From Priestia megaterium NBRC 15308 = ATCC 14581 (lineage in GTDB: Bacteria > Bacillota > Bacilli > Bacillales > Bacillaceae_H), in assembly GCF_000832985.1 (NCBI RefSeq), contig NZ_CP009920.1, forward strand, positions 3,342,501 through 3,406,500: a stretch of 64,000 nt of DNA, given 5' to 3'. The stretch's first letter is position 1; each line of letters starts with the position of its first letter. Below the pieces are notes generated by a model. The model saw only the letters and a list, made by a program, of their open reading frames with translations. It ran no database searches and was not told the origin of the DNA. Of this stretch, positions 37,301 to 44,581 are shown in pieces. The position numbers were made by a program, and so were the translations under genes.

Positions 37301-37368
37301 AATACGTAACAAAGCCTATTCATATTGCAACGTTTTTGAATGTATTAAAACGCTTAACAAAAGCTTAA
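34345..37368 (+). CDS. MHYT-domain hybrid sensor histidine kinase
   Basis: It is a protein of 1007 residues. The N-terminal seven-helix MHYT sensor (about 1-235) holds three copies of the motif: MHYIAM, THYIAM and MHFISM. Three PAS domains follow (about 245-360, 365-480, 490-620), then HisKA with SHELRTPLNSILGYAQ, HATPase with LLNLLTNAIKYS and GTGIGLALVKQL, and a C-terminal receiver (from about 885) with LIDIDLPDMNG. MHYT domains are proposed to bind copper and sense O2, CO or NO; this is a prediction for the family. ATG 34345 has AAAGGA six bases upstream. The output partner is unknown. Confidence 0.88.
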   Translation: MMSITGHYNEFTVFLAVIVGILASYTALDIMSKMIKKQRNNYLWLTLSATSMGLGVGAMHYIAMLAYYVPVSFHFDAVLSVLALIIAISGSLVAFWTFWKWRTSVWSGLILGSSILGTHYIAMAAIETEARIHYALLSVLLSIIIALVVAFYAMHLFFRSKSVKANPFLKLVSSILLGIGISVMHFISMYGMKLHIAHSVARKWGQWLPYQAPFSNIIASITITLLIVFLLVAAFKRQEEVRESQLKEEYYQSLFNYNPNIVCAVDLYGNIQTINPKGIELTGYTLHQMEKIPFPYMFREAEKAEEYMWKSLSGDSVYYEATLIRKDNQPVYVEVTQMPIIVHDQIKGSYVIAKDVTDRKKAQQQLLDLQKDLKRTLSQQDGAIFKFVKNDKGYIHTMCEGKMVREMGYEEIDVVGKTLEEFLPESYAKENKRYYEKAWAGEKVSYEVLLNDFAYYTKLIPHIYKGEVQEVIGSIVDITDLHEAREKLAKSESMYRSVLSTMSEGVVFHDLEGNLIAANAYAAKILNVPYDQMLSVNPFGLDWEIIHPDGTPFALEDIPSVRCLHTKEPVRNTIMGIYLNEKKLTWLSVNAEPLQESKYYKGVVVTFYDITKQQEQEQDLLHSNQQMIIAKEEAEKANQAKSEFLSKVSHELRTPLNSILGYAQILEEQGEKDLTEKQLNRIRKILKAGNHLLYLINETLDLSKIESGHLAINLEPVSVKEAIEDALKIMKPLAKDKHSILYTRFHAYQEVFIEVDELRFQQILLNLLTNAIKYSPAYRDITIYTDITQRHVTISIEDKGFGIPASELNRIFEPFYRVNRLEKDGTGIGLALVKQLVVLMNGTYGVRSEEGKGSTFWVRFPIVHPPVPKRLSSGGEAESFLGFSMPISIVYIEDNDTNIELMQSILYPYKNVKLLVAKTGENGIGLIRSISPDMILIDIDLPDMNGFEVCTQLQLEKELKHIPRVALSASAMQSDIDQAFLVGFSEYVTKPIHIATFLNVLKRLTKA

Positions 37369-37440
37369 CAAAAGTTTAGAGGGCTTTTAATTGACTTATT
37401 AGTGGACTCTTTGTAAAATAAAAACAACTTAATACATTTA

Positions 37441-37578
37441 CTTCTTAAGGAGTAAAGGGGAGTAGCGTCAGGGAAACCTGAAACAAAGTCGTCATTACAT
37501 GGAGTATTCCATCGGCTTTGTTGGCATAATGATTATGCTTAGCAAGACCTTTGCCATATTTGGCAAAGGTCTTTTTGT
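37441..37578 (+). ncRNA. yybP-ykoY manganese riboswitch with terminator
   Basis: The hallmark AAAGGGGAGTAGC at 37453-37467 opens the aptamer. It is followed by the short CAGGGAAACCTG hairpin and the second strand ACAAAGTCGTCA. A pairing arm returns at CGGCTTTGTTGGCATAATG. A terminator (AGACCTTTGCC / GGCAAAGGTCT plus T run, 37544-37578) ends the leader. Manganese binding in this class disrupts the terminator and raises expression. The TerC gene follows, the usual target. Confidence 0.88.
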
Positions 37579-37635
37579 GTTTTATTCCGGTAATGAGGAT
37601 AAATAAACTTATACAAGAAATGAGAGGGGATTTTT

Positions 37636-38451
37636 ATGGATGCATCGCTTTTGTTAGAGTATGGATGGGTATTGTTAGTGCTGGTTGCATTAGAAGGAAT
37701 TTTGGCGGCGGATAATGCTCTTGTGATGGCTATTATGGTCAAACATTTACCGGAAGAAAAACGCAAGAAGGCATTATTTTACGGACTAGCCGGTGCCTTT
37801 ATTTTTAGATTTGGTTCGTTGTTCTTGATTTCATTTTTAGTCGACGTATGGCAGCTTCAAGCTATAGGAGCCATTTACTTATTGTTCATTTCCATTAATC
37901 ATATTGTGAAGCGATATGTGAAAAAAGACGATCATGAAAAAGTGAAAGAAGCAGACGGAAAAAAGGGCTCAAGTTTCTGGATGACGGTTTTAAAAGTAGA
38001 AATAGCAGACATTGCTTTTGCCGTTGATTCAATTTTGGCTGCTGTGGCTCTCGCTGTTACATTGCCAACAACAAATCTTCCTCAAATTGGCGGACTCGAT
38101 GGCGGACAATTCTTGGTGATCTTCGCCGGAGGAATTATGGGATTAATCATTATGCGTTTTGCTGCAACTTGGTTCGTGAAGCTATTAAATACGCGCCCAG
38201 GCCTAGAAACGGCGGCTTTTGCTATTGTAGGCTGGGTAGGAGTTAAGTTAGCGGTGTATACCCTTGCTCATCCGGAATTAGGTATTATTAATGAACATTT
38301 CCCTGAATCAAAAGTGTGGAAAATTACGTTTTGGATTGTGTTACTTGGCATAGCAGCTTCAGGCTGGTTTCTATCTAAAAATAAAGAACAAATTGATCTT
38401 GAAGGCTCAGAGAAAGAAAAAGAATCGTTAAAAAAAATTGAAAATCAATAA
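37636..38451 (+). CDS. meeY: TerC-family Mn2+ exporter (YkoY/MeeY-like)
   Basis: The 271 residues form seven to eight membrane helices with the two family acidic motifs: LEGILAADNALVMAIM (about 16-31) and EIADIAFAVDSILAAV (about 120-135). TerC proteins of Bacillus (MeeF, MeeY) export manganese and help metalate secreted enzymes. The upstream Mn riboswitch points to the ykoY/meeY orthologue. GAGAGGGG precedes the ATG. The C-terminal tail is short and charged. Confidence 0.87.
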   Translation: MDASLLLEYGWVLLVLVALEGILAADNALVMAIMVKHLPEEKRKKALFYGLAGAFIFRFGSLFLISFLVDVWQLQAIGAIYLLFISINHIVKRYVKKDDHEKVKEADGKKGSSFWMTVLKVEIADIAFAVDSILAAVALAVTLPTTNLPQIGGLDGGQFLVIFAGGIMGLIIMRFAATWFVKLLNTRPGLETAAFAIVGWVGVKLAVYTLAHPELGIINEHFPESKVWKITFWIVLLGIAASGWFLSKNKEQIDLEGSEKEKESLKKIENQ

Positions 38452-38454
38452 TAT

Positions 38455-38500
38455 AGAAAACGCGCCTTCAATGCTAATTGAAGGTGTGTTTTCTATATTA
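38455..38500 (+). terminator. long intrinsic terminator after the TerC gene
   Basis: The arms TATAGAAAAC..CCTTCAAT and ATTGAAGG..GTTTTCTATA give a stem of about 18 bp with G-T pairs. Confidence 0.75.
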
Positions 38501-38822
38501 AGACAAAATACCTAGTTTGGATTGTGTAGATAAAGGGTAAAAGAACTAACTAATGTTTAATTATTTTATATCCGAATGTTTTGCTTTTTCGTTCATATTC
38601 TGTAGAGAACAGAAGCAGCCGTGAGTAATTCAGTTCAATGAAGTTTATTTCAGTTTATAAACATATATTTCAAATGTATGTTAATTGGTAAAATTGAGCT
38701 ATTATGGGTTATAATAAAGGGAAATTAAAAGGAGCAGAGCGCTTCTCAACCCTGTTCGTCATCAAAAGAATGGATATTAACATGGTATAAAGCAACTGAG
38801 TATAGTAAAAGAGGTGAAGCCA

Positions 38823-39533
38823 ATGCTCACAAAAGTTCAAACGCCTCCATCGCTTGAAACGCTTGTACTGACGATTCAGCAAGGGGATAAACAATTACAT
38901 AACGAAATGATTCAACAATATAAACCGTTTATTGCTAAAGTTGTTTCAGCTGTATGTAAACGTTATATAAGTGAAGCTGACGATGAATTTAGCATTGGTC
39001 TGATTGCATTTAATGAAGCCATTGAAAATTACACAATCCAAAAAGGCAGATCCCTTCTTGCATTTGCGGAACTTATTATTAAAAGAAGAGTAATTGATTA
39101 TATTCGAAAAGAAAAGAGAAATCAAACGCTGCTCTATAGCCGAATTGAAAATGAAGGTTTTATTCAAGGCAAGGTAGAAAGGGATATATCGCTTTCTAAC
39201 TATAAAAGGCAAAATGAAACTTCATATATTCAAGAGGAAATGACTTATTTTTGTCAGACGCTAAAAATGTTTAAATTAACTCTTGAAGACATTATTAACA
39301 CATCTCCTAAACATAAGGATGCAAGGGGAAATGCAGTGGAAGTTGCATCCTTTATCGTCAAGGAAAAAGAATTAAAAGATAAGCTGTTTTTAAAGCGGCA
39401 GCTTCCTATTCGCTTGATTGAAAAACATGTCAAAGTGAGCCGGAAAACAATTGAAAGAAACCGTAAATATATTATCGCGATGGTTATTATATTAGCGGGG
39501 GACTACGTGTATTTAAAAGACTATATTATGTAA
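38823..39533 (+). CDS. sigI: RNA polymerase sigma factor SigI, without adjacent rsgI
   Basis: The 236-residue protein contains a sigma-70-like region 2 (NEMIQQYKPFIAKVVSAVCKRY, DDEFSIGLIAFNEAI) and a C-terminal SigI-specific DNA-binding part with the helix-turn-helix LIEKHVKVSRKTIERNRKY. SigI responds to heat or cell-wall cues and is normally held by the membrane anti-sigma RsgI, encoded next in the same operon. Here a terminator follows three bases after the stop, and the next gene is a SASP on the other strand. ATG 38823 has GAGGTG six bases before it. Confidence 0.87.
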   Translation: MLTKVQTPPSLETLVLTIQQGDKQLHNEMIQQYKPFIAKVVSAVCKRYISEADDEFSIGLIAFNEAIENYTIQKGRSLLAFAELIIKRRVIDYIRKEKRNQTLLYSRIENEGFIQGKVERDISLSNYKRQNETSYIQEEMTYFCQTLKMFKLTLEDIINTSPKHKDARGNAVEVASFIVKEKELKDKLFLKRQLPIRLIEKHVKVSRKTIERNRKYIIAMVIILAGDYVYLKDYIM

Positions 39534-39535
39534 GA

Positions 39536-39563
39536 AAAAGGCACACGCAGGTGCCTTTTTTTA
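39536..39563 (+). terminator. intrinsic terminator of sigI
   Basis: The stem AAAGGCAC / GTGCCTTT is followed by a T run. Confidence 0.8.
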
Positions 39564-39584
39564 GCCATGTTATGAAGTTATGTT

Positions 39585-39782
39585 TTATTTTTGTGTACTG
39601 CCGCTTAAGTGAGCTTGAGCTTGTTGCACCAAGCGTTTTGTGATTTCTCCGCCTACTGAACCGTTGCTGCGTGCAGCAGTGTCAGAACCTAGAGTTACCC
39701 CAAATTCTTGAGCGATTTCATATTTATATTGATCTAAAAATTGTTCTACACCTGGTGTTAATAGTTTATTTGTTCTAGCCAT
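39585..39782 (-). CDS. alpha/beta-type small acid-soluble spore protein (SASP)
   Basis: The 65 residues match the alpha/beta SASP family. The germination protease site region reads [12 protein letters not shown] (cut after the glutamate). The second conserved block is [23 protein letters not shown]. These proteins coat and protect spore DNA and are degraded at germination. AGGAGAT precedes the ATG. Expression would be sigma-G dependent; no clear promoter was assigned. Confidence 0.93.
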   Translation of the reverse strand: MARTNKLLTPGVEQFLDQYKYEIAQEFGVTLGSDTAARSNGSVGGEITKRLVQQAQAHLSGSTQK

Positions 39783-39887
39783 GATTAGTCATCTCCTTTT
39801 TTTTTTAGTGGTACAGCAGTGAACTGCTGTACCTGTATTATTTGTTGTTTCCTATTTTGCATACTGGTAATGGTTTGCAAGAAAGTA

Positions 39888-39924
39888 TAAAAAAGCCCAG
39901 CTTTCAAAGAAGCTGGGCTTTTTT
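39888..39924. terminator. intrinsic terminator of phaP
   Basis: The stem AGCCCAGCTT / AAGCTGGGCT is flanked by A and T runs. Confidence 0.88.
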
Positions 39925-39929
39925 ATATA

Positions 39930-40442
39930 TTATTTTACAACTGCATATTGCTCAAGAGACTGAGCAAATGACTTTTGAAGAGATTTTACTTGTTCTACGT
40001 ATGCATCAGATACGTGTTGGAATTCTTGGCGCGTTTTCTTTTGCTCTTCTACTAATTGTGTTACTACTTGATGATATTGTTCTTGAGCTTGCTTTACTAA
40101 AGAATAGCTTGATTTGCTTTGGTTAAGAGAAAGCTCTTGTAATTTATTTAATGCTTCATGCGTGCGGTTTGTCCATTCTTCATAAGAATCGGCAACAGCG
40201 TTTCCAGCTGTTTTACGTAAGTTTTCAACTGTTTTTTGTTGAAGATCTTCTAATTCAGCTTTCCATTGTTTGTCTGTTGCTTGAAGTTGTTCAACTGCTT
40301 TTGTTACAAATTCTTGCTGTTGCTCAAGTGCTTTTAACGTCCATTGCTCAATTTGTTTGTTTCCTTCTGCAATGTTTTGTAACCCCTTTGTCCATTGTTC
40401 CCACATTGCATCAATTACTGTATCATACTTTACTGTTGACAT
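39930..40442 (-). CDS. phaP: phasin PhaP, PHA granule surface protein
   Basis: The 170-residue, almost wholly helical protein is rich in Gln, Glu and Lys with long amphipathic heptads (for example KALEQQQEFVTKAVEQLQ). It coats polyhydroxyalkanoate granules and sets their number and size. Position upstream and opposite to phaRBC, next to phaQ, matches the known B. megaterium cluster. ATG 40442 has AAGGAGG nine bases upstream. Hydrophobic residues are spaced for granule-surface binding rather than membrane insertion. Confidence 0.93.
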   Translation of the reverse strand: MSTVKYDTVIDAMWEQWTKGLQNIAEGNKQIEQWTLKALEQQQEFVTKAVEQLQATDKQWKAELEDLQQKTVENLRKTAGNAVADSYEEWTNRTHEALNKLQELSLNQSKSSYSLVKQAQEQYHQVVTQLVEEQKKTRQEFQHVSDAYVEQVKSLQKSFAQSLEQYAVVK

Positions 40443-40610
40443 AATCAAATTCCTCCTTGAATAATTTGGTCTGGCGAACAGTTATCGTAATGAACAAAAC
40501 GTTAAAGAAGAAATTCGTAGTTGTGTGATAAACCTAACATTCCGCGCTCGCTGGTTGACCGTGAAATTTAACATTATATTAGGAAACGCAGATGTACTGC
40601 GTGAATCCCT

Positions 40611-41051
40611 TTAATCGTTTTCTTCCTCTTTTGATTCTTTTGACTTTTTAGAAGAAGAAGAGCTAAAAGGGAACAACATGTCGGTATACATGTGAAAAAA
40701 TGAATCTAACATGTTTTGATACTGTTCAAGTGAATTAGCCCACATGCTTAAATATTGTTCGCCGGCATCTGTTAATGAGTAAATCCGGCGTGCAGGTCCT
40801 TCAGCTGACGTATCCCATTGCGATGTAATCAAGTTGTCTTTTTCAAGCTGTCTCAGCGTGCGGTAGACATTTCCCTGATCAACTGATGTGAATCCAAAGC
40901 TCATTAGTTGCTGAATGAGCTTGTAACCATGTAGATTCCAACCTCTTAAACTTAAAAGAAGAAAAGGAACCATCAAGTTTTTTGGTGCACCGCTAATCGA
41001 TTTTTCTAAGTTGTTTGAATTAGAGGTGTTATCTTTTTCACTTGATCCCAA
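40611..41051 (-). CDS. phaQ: PhaQ, PHB-responsive repressor (PadR-like)
   Basis: The 146-residue winged-helix regulator has a PadR-like core: MVPFLLLSLRGWNLHGYKLIQ, GNVYRTLRQLEKDNLI and RRIYSLTDAGEQYL. A polar N-terminal extension and a Ser/Lys/Glu-rich tail flank it. TTG 41051 with AAGGGGTG upstream gives the expected length. In B. megaterium PhaQ represses phaQ and phaP and is released by polyhydroxybutyrate. The candidate operator at 41093-41105 covers its own -10 region. Confidence 0.9.
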   Translation of the reverse strand: MGSSEKDNTSNSNNLEKSISGAPKNLMVPFLLLSLRGWNLHGYKLIQQLMSFGFTSVDQGNVYRTLRQLEKDNLITSQWDTSAEGPARRIYSLTDAGEQYLSMWANSLEQYQNMLDSFFHMYTDMLFPFSSSSSKKSKESKEEEND

Positions 41052-41092
41052 GGTAATCACCCCTTCGAAAAAAGAGAATTTGTTTTCCATAT

Positions 41093-41125
41093 GTGTAATT
41101 TACACCTAGATGAAAAACTTGTCAA
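41093..41125 (-). promoter_or_regulatory. phaQ promoter with palindromic operator candidate
   Basis: On the minus strand TTGACA (41120-41125) and TAAATT (41097-41102) are 17 bp apart. GTGTAA-N-TTACAC at 41093-41105 is a perfect inverted repeat covering the -10, a fitting site for PhaQ autorepression. Confidence 0.65.
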
Positions 41126-41224
41126 CACTTTAAAACAGGTCTTTCAAATACAGGAAAAAAGAACGATTTTTTGGATTTCGACAAAAAGCGTCAAAAAAAT
41201 TCAAAAATAAACAAAGATTTAGAA

Positions 41225-41253
41225 TTGTTTATTTTGGAAAACGTATTTATAAT
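41225..41253 (+). promoter_or_regulatory. sigma-A promoter of phaRBC
   Basis: TTGTTT (41225-41230) and TATAAT (41248-41253) are separated by 17 bp, giving a leader of about 185 bases before the phaR TTG. Confidence 0.65.
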
Positions 41254-41443
41254 AGTACATGTAGGTAATTTTTATAACATTTATAATTTGTTGGTAAGTG
41301 AATTGTGAAAAGATTTACATTATCCAATAAATAAACGCAAAATTGGTTGCGTTTACTTAGAGCTTCTAATATGTCGCTTGTCACATTAAGTGTCCATATT
41401 GAAAGCCATCACTTTTAACGTACACAAGAAAGGAGATGGAGTT

Positions 41444-42043
41444 TTGGAACAGCAAAAAGTATTTGATCCGTTTCAAGCATGGAAAGACGTATATGACAAA
41501 ACCGAATCTTACTGGGGTAAAGTTATTGGGGACAATATGAATCGTGAAGAATTTTCCCAGCTCATGGGAAATGTGCTAAATATGAACCTTCAATATCAAC
41601 AAGCAGTAAATGAAGTAACGGGGCGCTATCTGCACCAAGTAAATGTACCAACAAAAGAAGATGTAGCAAACGTTGCGTCATTAGTCATCAATGTGGAAGA
41701 AAAAGTAGAATTATTAGAAGAGCAATTTGACGATCGTTTTGGTGAATTAGAAGCACAGCAAGAAAGTGCATCTGCTTTGAAAAAAGATGTAACTAAGCTG
41801 AAATCTGATGTCAAATCGTTAGACAAAAAACTCGACAAAGTTTTATCTCTTCTTGAAGGGCAGCAAAAAACACAAGACGAGTTAAAAGAAACTATTCAAA
41901 AACAAATTAAAACTCAAGGTGAGCAGCTTCAGGCTCAGCTGTTAGAAAAACAAGAAAAATTAGCTGAAAAGCCAAAGGCAGAAGCTAAATCTGAAGCAAA
42001 ACCATCAAACGCTCAAAAAACTGAGCAGCCAGCTCGCAAGTAA
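41444..42043 (+). CDS. phaR: class IV PHA synthase subunit PhaR
   Basis: The 199-residue protein is the partner of PhaC in class IV synthases and is needed for activity. It starts at a TTG with AAGGAG upstream (EQQKVFDPFQAWKDVYDKTE). A helical region with the family block NREEFSQLMGNVLNMNLQYQQAV is followed by a long coiled coil (about 85-165) and a Lys/Ala/Glu/Pro tail. First gene of phaRBC. Confidence 0.93.
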   Translation: MEQQKVFDPFQAWKDVYDKTESYWGKVIGDNMNREEFSQLMGNVLNMNLQYQQAVNEVTGRYLHQVNVPTKEDVANVASLVINVEEKVELLEEQFDDRFGELEAQQESASALKKDVTKLKSDVKSLDKKLDKVLSLLEGQQKTQDELKETIQKQIKTQGEQLQAQLLEKQEKLAEKPKAEAKSEAKPSNAQKTEQPARK

Positions 42044-42124
42044 GGTATAGGGGATTTTATAACAACATTAACTGCTGTATTTACAGTAAAAATCATCGCT
42101 GAAGAAGCAAGGGGGAAATTTTTC

Positions 42125-42868
42125 ATGACAACATTACAAGGTAAAGTAGCAATCGTAACAGGCGGATCTAAAGGTATCGGGGCAGCAATTACACGTGAGC
42201 TTGCTTCTAATGGAGTAAAAGTAGCAGTAAACTATAACAGCAGTAAAGAATCTGCAGAAGCAATTGTAAAAGAAATTAAAGACAACGGCGGAGAAGCTAT
42301 TGCGGTTCAAGCTGACGTGTCTTATGTAGATCAAGCAAAACACCTAATCGAAGAAACAAAAGCTGCGTTTGGTCAATTAGACATTCTAGTAAACAATGCT
42401 GGAATTACGCGCGACCGTTCATTCAAGAAGTTAGGTGAAGAAGATTGGAAAAAAGTAATTGATGTAAACTTACATAGCGTATACAACACAACATCAGCTG
42501 CGCTAACGCACCTTTTAGAATCTGAAGGCGGTCGTGTTATCAATATTTCATCAATTATTGGTCAAGCGGGCGGATTTGGTCAAACAAACTACTCAGCTGC
42601 TAAAGCAGGTATGCTAGGATTCACTAAATCATTAGCTCTTGAACTAGCTAAGTCAGGCGTAACGGTTAATGCAATTTGCCCAGGATTTATTGAGACGGAA
42701 ATGGTAATGGCAATGCCGGAAGAAGTTCGTGCAAAAGTTGTAGCAAAAATCCCAACTCGTCGCTTAGGCCACGCTGAAGAAATTGCACGTGGAGTTGTTT
42801 ACTTAGCAAAAGACGGCGCGTACATTACAGGACAACAGTTAAACATTAACGGCGGCTTATACATGTAA
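42125..42868 (+). CDS. phaB: acetoacetyl-CoA reductase PhaB
   Basis: The 247-residue short-chain dehydrogenase makes (R)-3-hydroxybutyryl-CoA from acetoacetyl-CoA with NADPH. The Rossmann motif is TGGSKGIGAAI, followed by NNAG (residues 90-93). The catalytic serine is in ISSIIGQAGGFG and the YSAAKAG motif has the Tyr/Lys pair. It lies between phaR and phaC, as in B. megaterium. AGGGGGAAA precedes the ATG. A weak hairpin separates it from phaC. Confidence 0.95.
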   Translation: MTTLQGKVAIVTGGSKGIGAAITRELASNGVKVAVNYNSSKESAEAIVKEIKDNGGEAIAVQADVSYVDQAKHLIEETKAAFGQLDILVNNAGITRDRSFKKLGEEDWKKVIDVNLHSVYNTTSAALTHLLESEGGRVINISSIIGQAGGFGQTNYSAAKAGMLGFTKSLALELAKSGVTVNAICPGFIETEMVMAMPEEVRAKVVAKIPTRRLGHAEEIARGVVYLAKDGAYITGQQLNINGGLYM

Positions 42869-42944
42869 TAAATGCTGGCCCTGACTTTTGTCGGGGCTGT
42901 GCTTGTTAACTAACTACTAATGGAATGAAAGGGTGTGTATATTC

Positions 42945-44033
42945 GTGGCAATTCCTTACGTGCAAGAGTGGGAAAAATTAATCAAATCAATGCCAAGTGA
43001 ATATAAAAGTTCTGCAAGACGTTTTAAGCGTGCATATGAAATTATGACAGCAGAAGCGGAACCGGAAGTTGGATTAACACCAAAAGAGGTTATTTGGAAA
43101 AAGAACAAAGCAAAATTATACCGCTATACGCCAGTAAAAGATAACCTGCATAAAACACCAATCTTACTCGTATATGCATTGATCAATAAACCGTATATTT
43201 TGGATTTAACACCTGGAAACAGCCTTGTTGAATACTTATTAAACCGTGGTTTTGACGTGTATTTGCTTGACTGGGGAACTCCAGGGCTTGAAGACAGCAA
43301 TATGAAGCTAGATGATTATATTGTAGATTATATTCCAAAAGCGGCGAAAAAGGTGCTGCGCACTTCTAAATCTCCTGATTTGTCTGTTCTTGGTTACTGC
43401 ATGGGCGGAACTATGACATCTATTTTTGCTGCATTAAATGAAGACTTGCCGATTAAAAACTTAATTTTTATGACAAGTCCATTTGATTTTTCGGATACAG
43501 GTTTATACGGAGCATTCCTAGACGATCGCTACTTTAATTTAGATAAAGCAGTAGATACATTCGGAAACATCCCTCCAGAGATGATTGACTTTGGAAACAA
43601 GATGTTAAAGCCAATCACGAATTTCTATGGCCCATATGTAACGTTGGTGGACCGTTCGGAAAATCAGCGGTTTGTTGAAAGCTGGAAGCTAATGCAAAAG
43701 TGGGTTGCTGACGGAATCCCATTTGCTGGTGAAGCTTATCGTCAGTGGATTCGTGACTTCTATCAACAAAATAAATTAATCAATGGTGAACTTGAAGTTC
43801 GCGGACGCAAAGTAGATTTGAAAAATATTAAAGCTAATATTTTAAACATTGCTGCTAGCCGTGATCATATTGCGATGCCGCATCAAGTGGCAGCTTTAAT
43901 GGACGCTGTTTCAAGTGAAGATAAAGAGTACAAATTGTTGCAAACAGGTCACGTATCTGTTGTATTTGGTCCAAAAGCAGTGAAGGAAACATATCCTTCA
44001 ATCGGCGATTGGCTAGAAAAACGCTCTAAATAA
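42945..44033 (+). CDS. phaC: class IV PHA synthase catalytic subunit PhaC
   Basis: The 362-residue alpha/beta-hydrolase-fold enzyme polymerises hydroxyacyl-CoA. The lipase-like box with the catalytic cysteine is GYCMGG. The conserved LLDWGTPG lies upstream. The late GHVSVVFGPKA holds the catalytic histidine, and the aspartate lies in AASRDHIAMPHQV. The GTG start at 42945 has AAAGGGTG upstream. The repeat element R5, with its terminator, follows and probably ends the operon. Confidence 0.95.
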   Translation: MAIPYVQEWEKLIKSMPSEYKSSARRFKRAYEIMTAEAEPEVGLTPKEVIWKKNKAKLYRYTPVKDNLHKTPILLVYALINKPYILDLTPGNSLVEYLLNRGFDVYLLDWGTPGLEDSNMKLDDYIVDYIPKAAKKVLRTSKSPDLSVLGYCMGGTMTSIFAALNEDLPIKNLIFMTSPFDFSDTGLYGAFLDDRYFNLDKAVDTFGNIPPEMIDFGNKMLKPITNFYGPYVTLVDRSENQRFVESWKLMQKWVADGIPFAGEAYRQWIRDFYQQNKLINGELEVRGRKVDLKNIKANILNIAASRDHIAMPHQVAALMDAVSSEDKEYKLLQTGHVSVVFGPKAVKETYPSIGDWLEKRSK

Positions 44034-44042
44034 AATAAAGAA

Positions 44043-44360
44043 GCGGCTGGGACAAAAGTATTTTAGCCGAAGTGAAAAACGAACCACTGATATTAGTGGT
44101 TCGTTTTTTTGTTATGGTAAACGTAGGTTTTAAATATATAGTTGCTTCTAGCTGTTGATTGGAGGGTAAGGCGAAGACTCCTGCGGGAAAAGCGGAACAG
44201 GTGAGACCCCGCAGGAGTGTCAGCGACGAGGAGGTTCACGGGCCGCCCGCGGAAAGCGAAGTCTTGCACGGAAATCAACAGCGATGTCACAAGCGGTTCA
44301 GCACATGTATCCCATTTGTTCGTCTTTAGATTGGATTCATTTAATTATGTCTCAACCTCG
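44043..44360 (+). repeat. interspersed terminator-carrying element, copy R5 (long form)
   Basis: It runs from GCGGCTGGGACAAAAGTA to TATGTCTCAACCTC. The terminator stem AACGAACCACT / AGTGGTTCGTT sits near 44080-44110. The core is bounded by GCTGTTGATT (44151) and AATCAACAGC (44273). Inside these lie CTCCTGCGGG (44178) and CCCGCAGGAG (44208), so stems are nested. It is the best preserved copy with R6 and follows phaC. Confidence 0.88.
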
Positions 44361-44438
44361 TTTTTTTTGTAAACAGACAATATTGATTGACGGTTCTTTA
44401 TGCGGGCTGCTGGAATATATGATATCTAATGACAAGTG

Positions 44439-44470
44439 AGGTGACTTCTTTTATACTAATGTAGTCACCT
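44439..44470. repeat. inverted repeat upstream of ktrD
   Basis: The arms AGGTGACT and AGTCACCT are separated by 16 bases. No T run follows, so it may be an operator or leader hairpin rather than a terminator. Confidence 0.5.
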
Positions 44471-44581
44471 TCTTGAACATGGGATTTTTTACATGGATAT
44501 TGCAATCCGTGTAACAATGAGTATGCTTTGAGAAGAAAGAAGAAAACTATTAGTATTATAACAAAAAAGGAATGTCAGATT

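Noticed and set aside
37441-37578. Reading the leader before the TerC gene as another S box or T box
   Set aside because: It lacks AGCAACC and GGTGCTAATTCC, and instead has the AAAGGGGAGTAGC hallmark of the yybP-ykoY class.
44439-44470. Terminator or c-di-AMP riboswitch before ktrD
   Set aside because: The hairpin has no T run and no conserved ydaO blocks are visible, so it is listed only as an inverted repeat.
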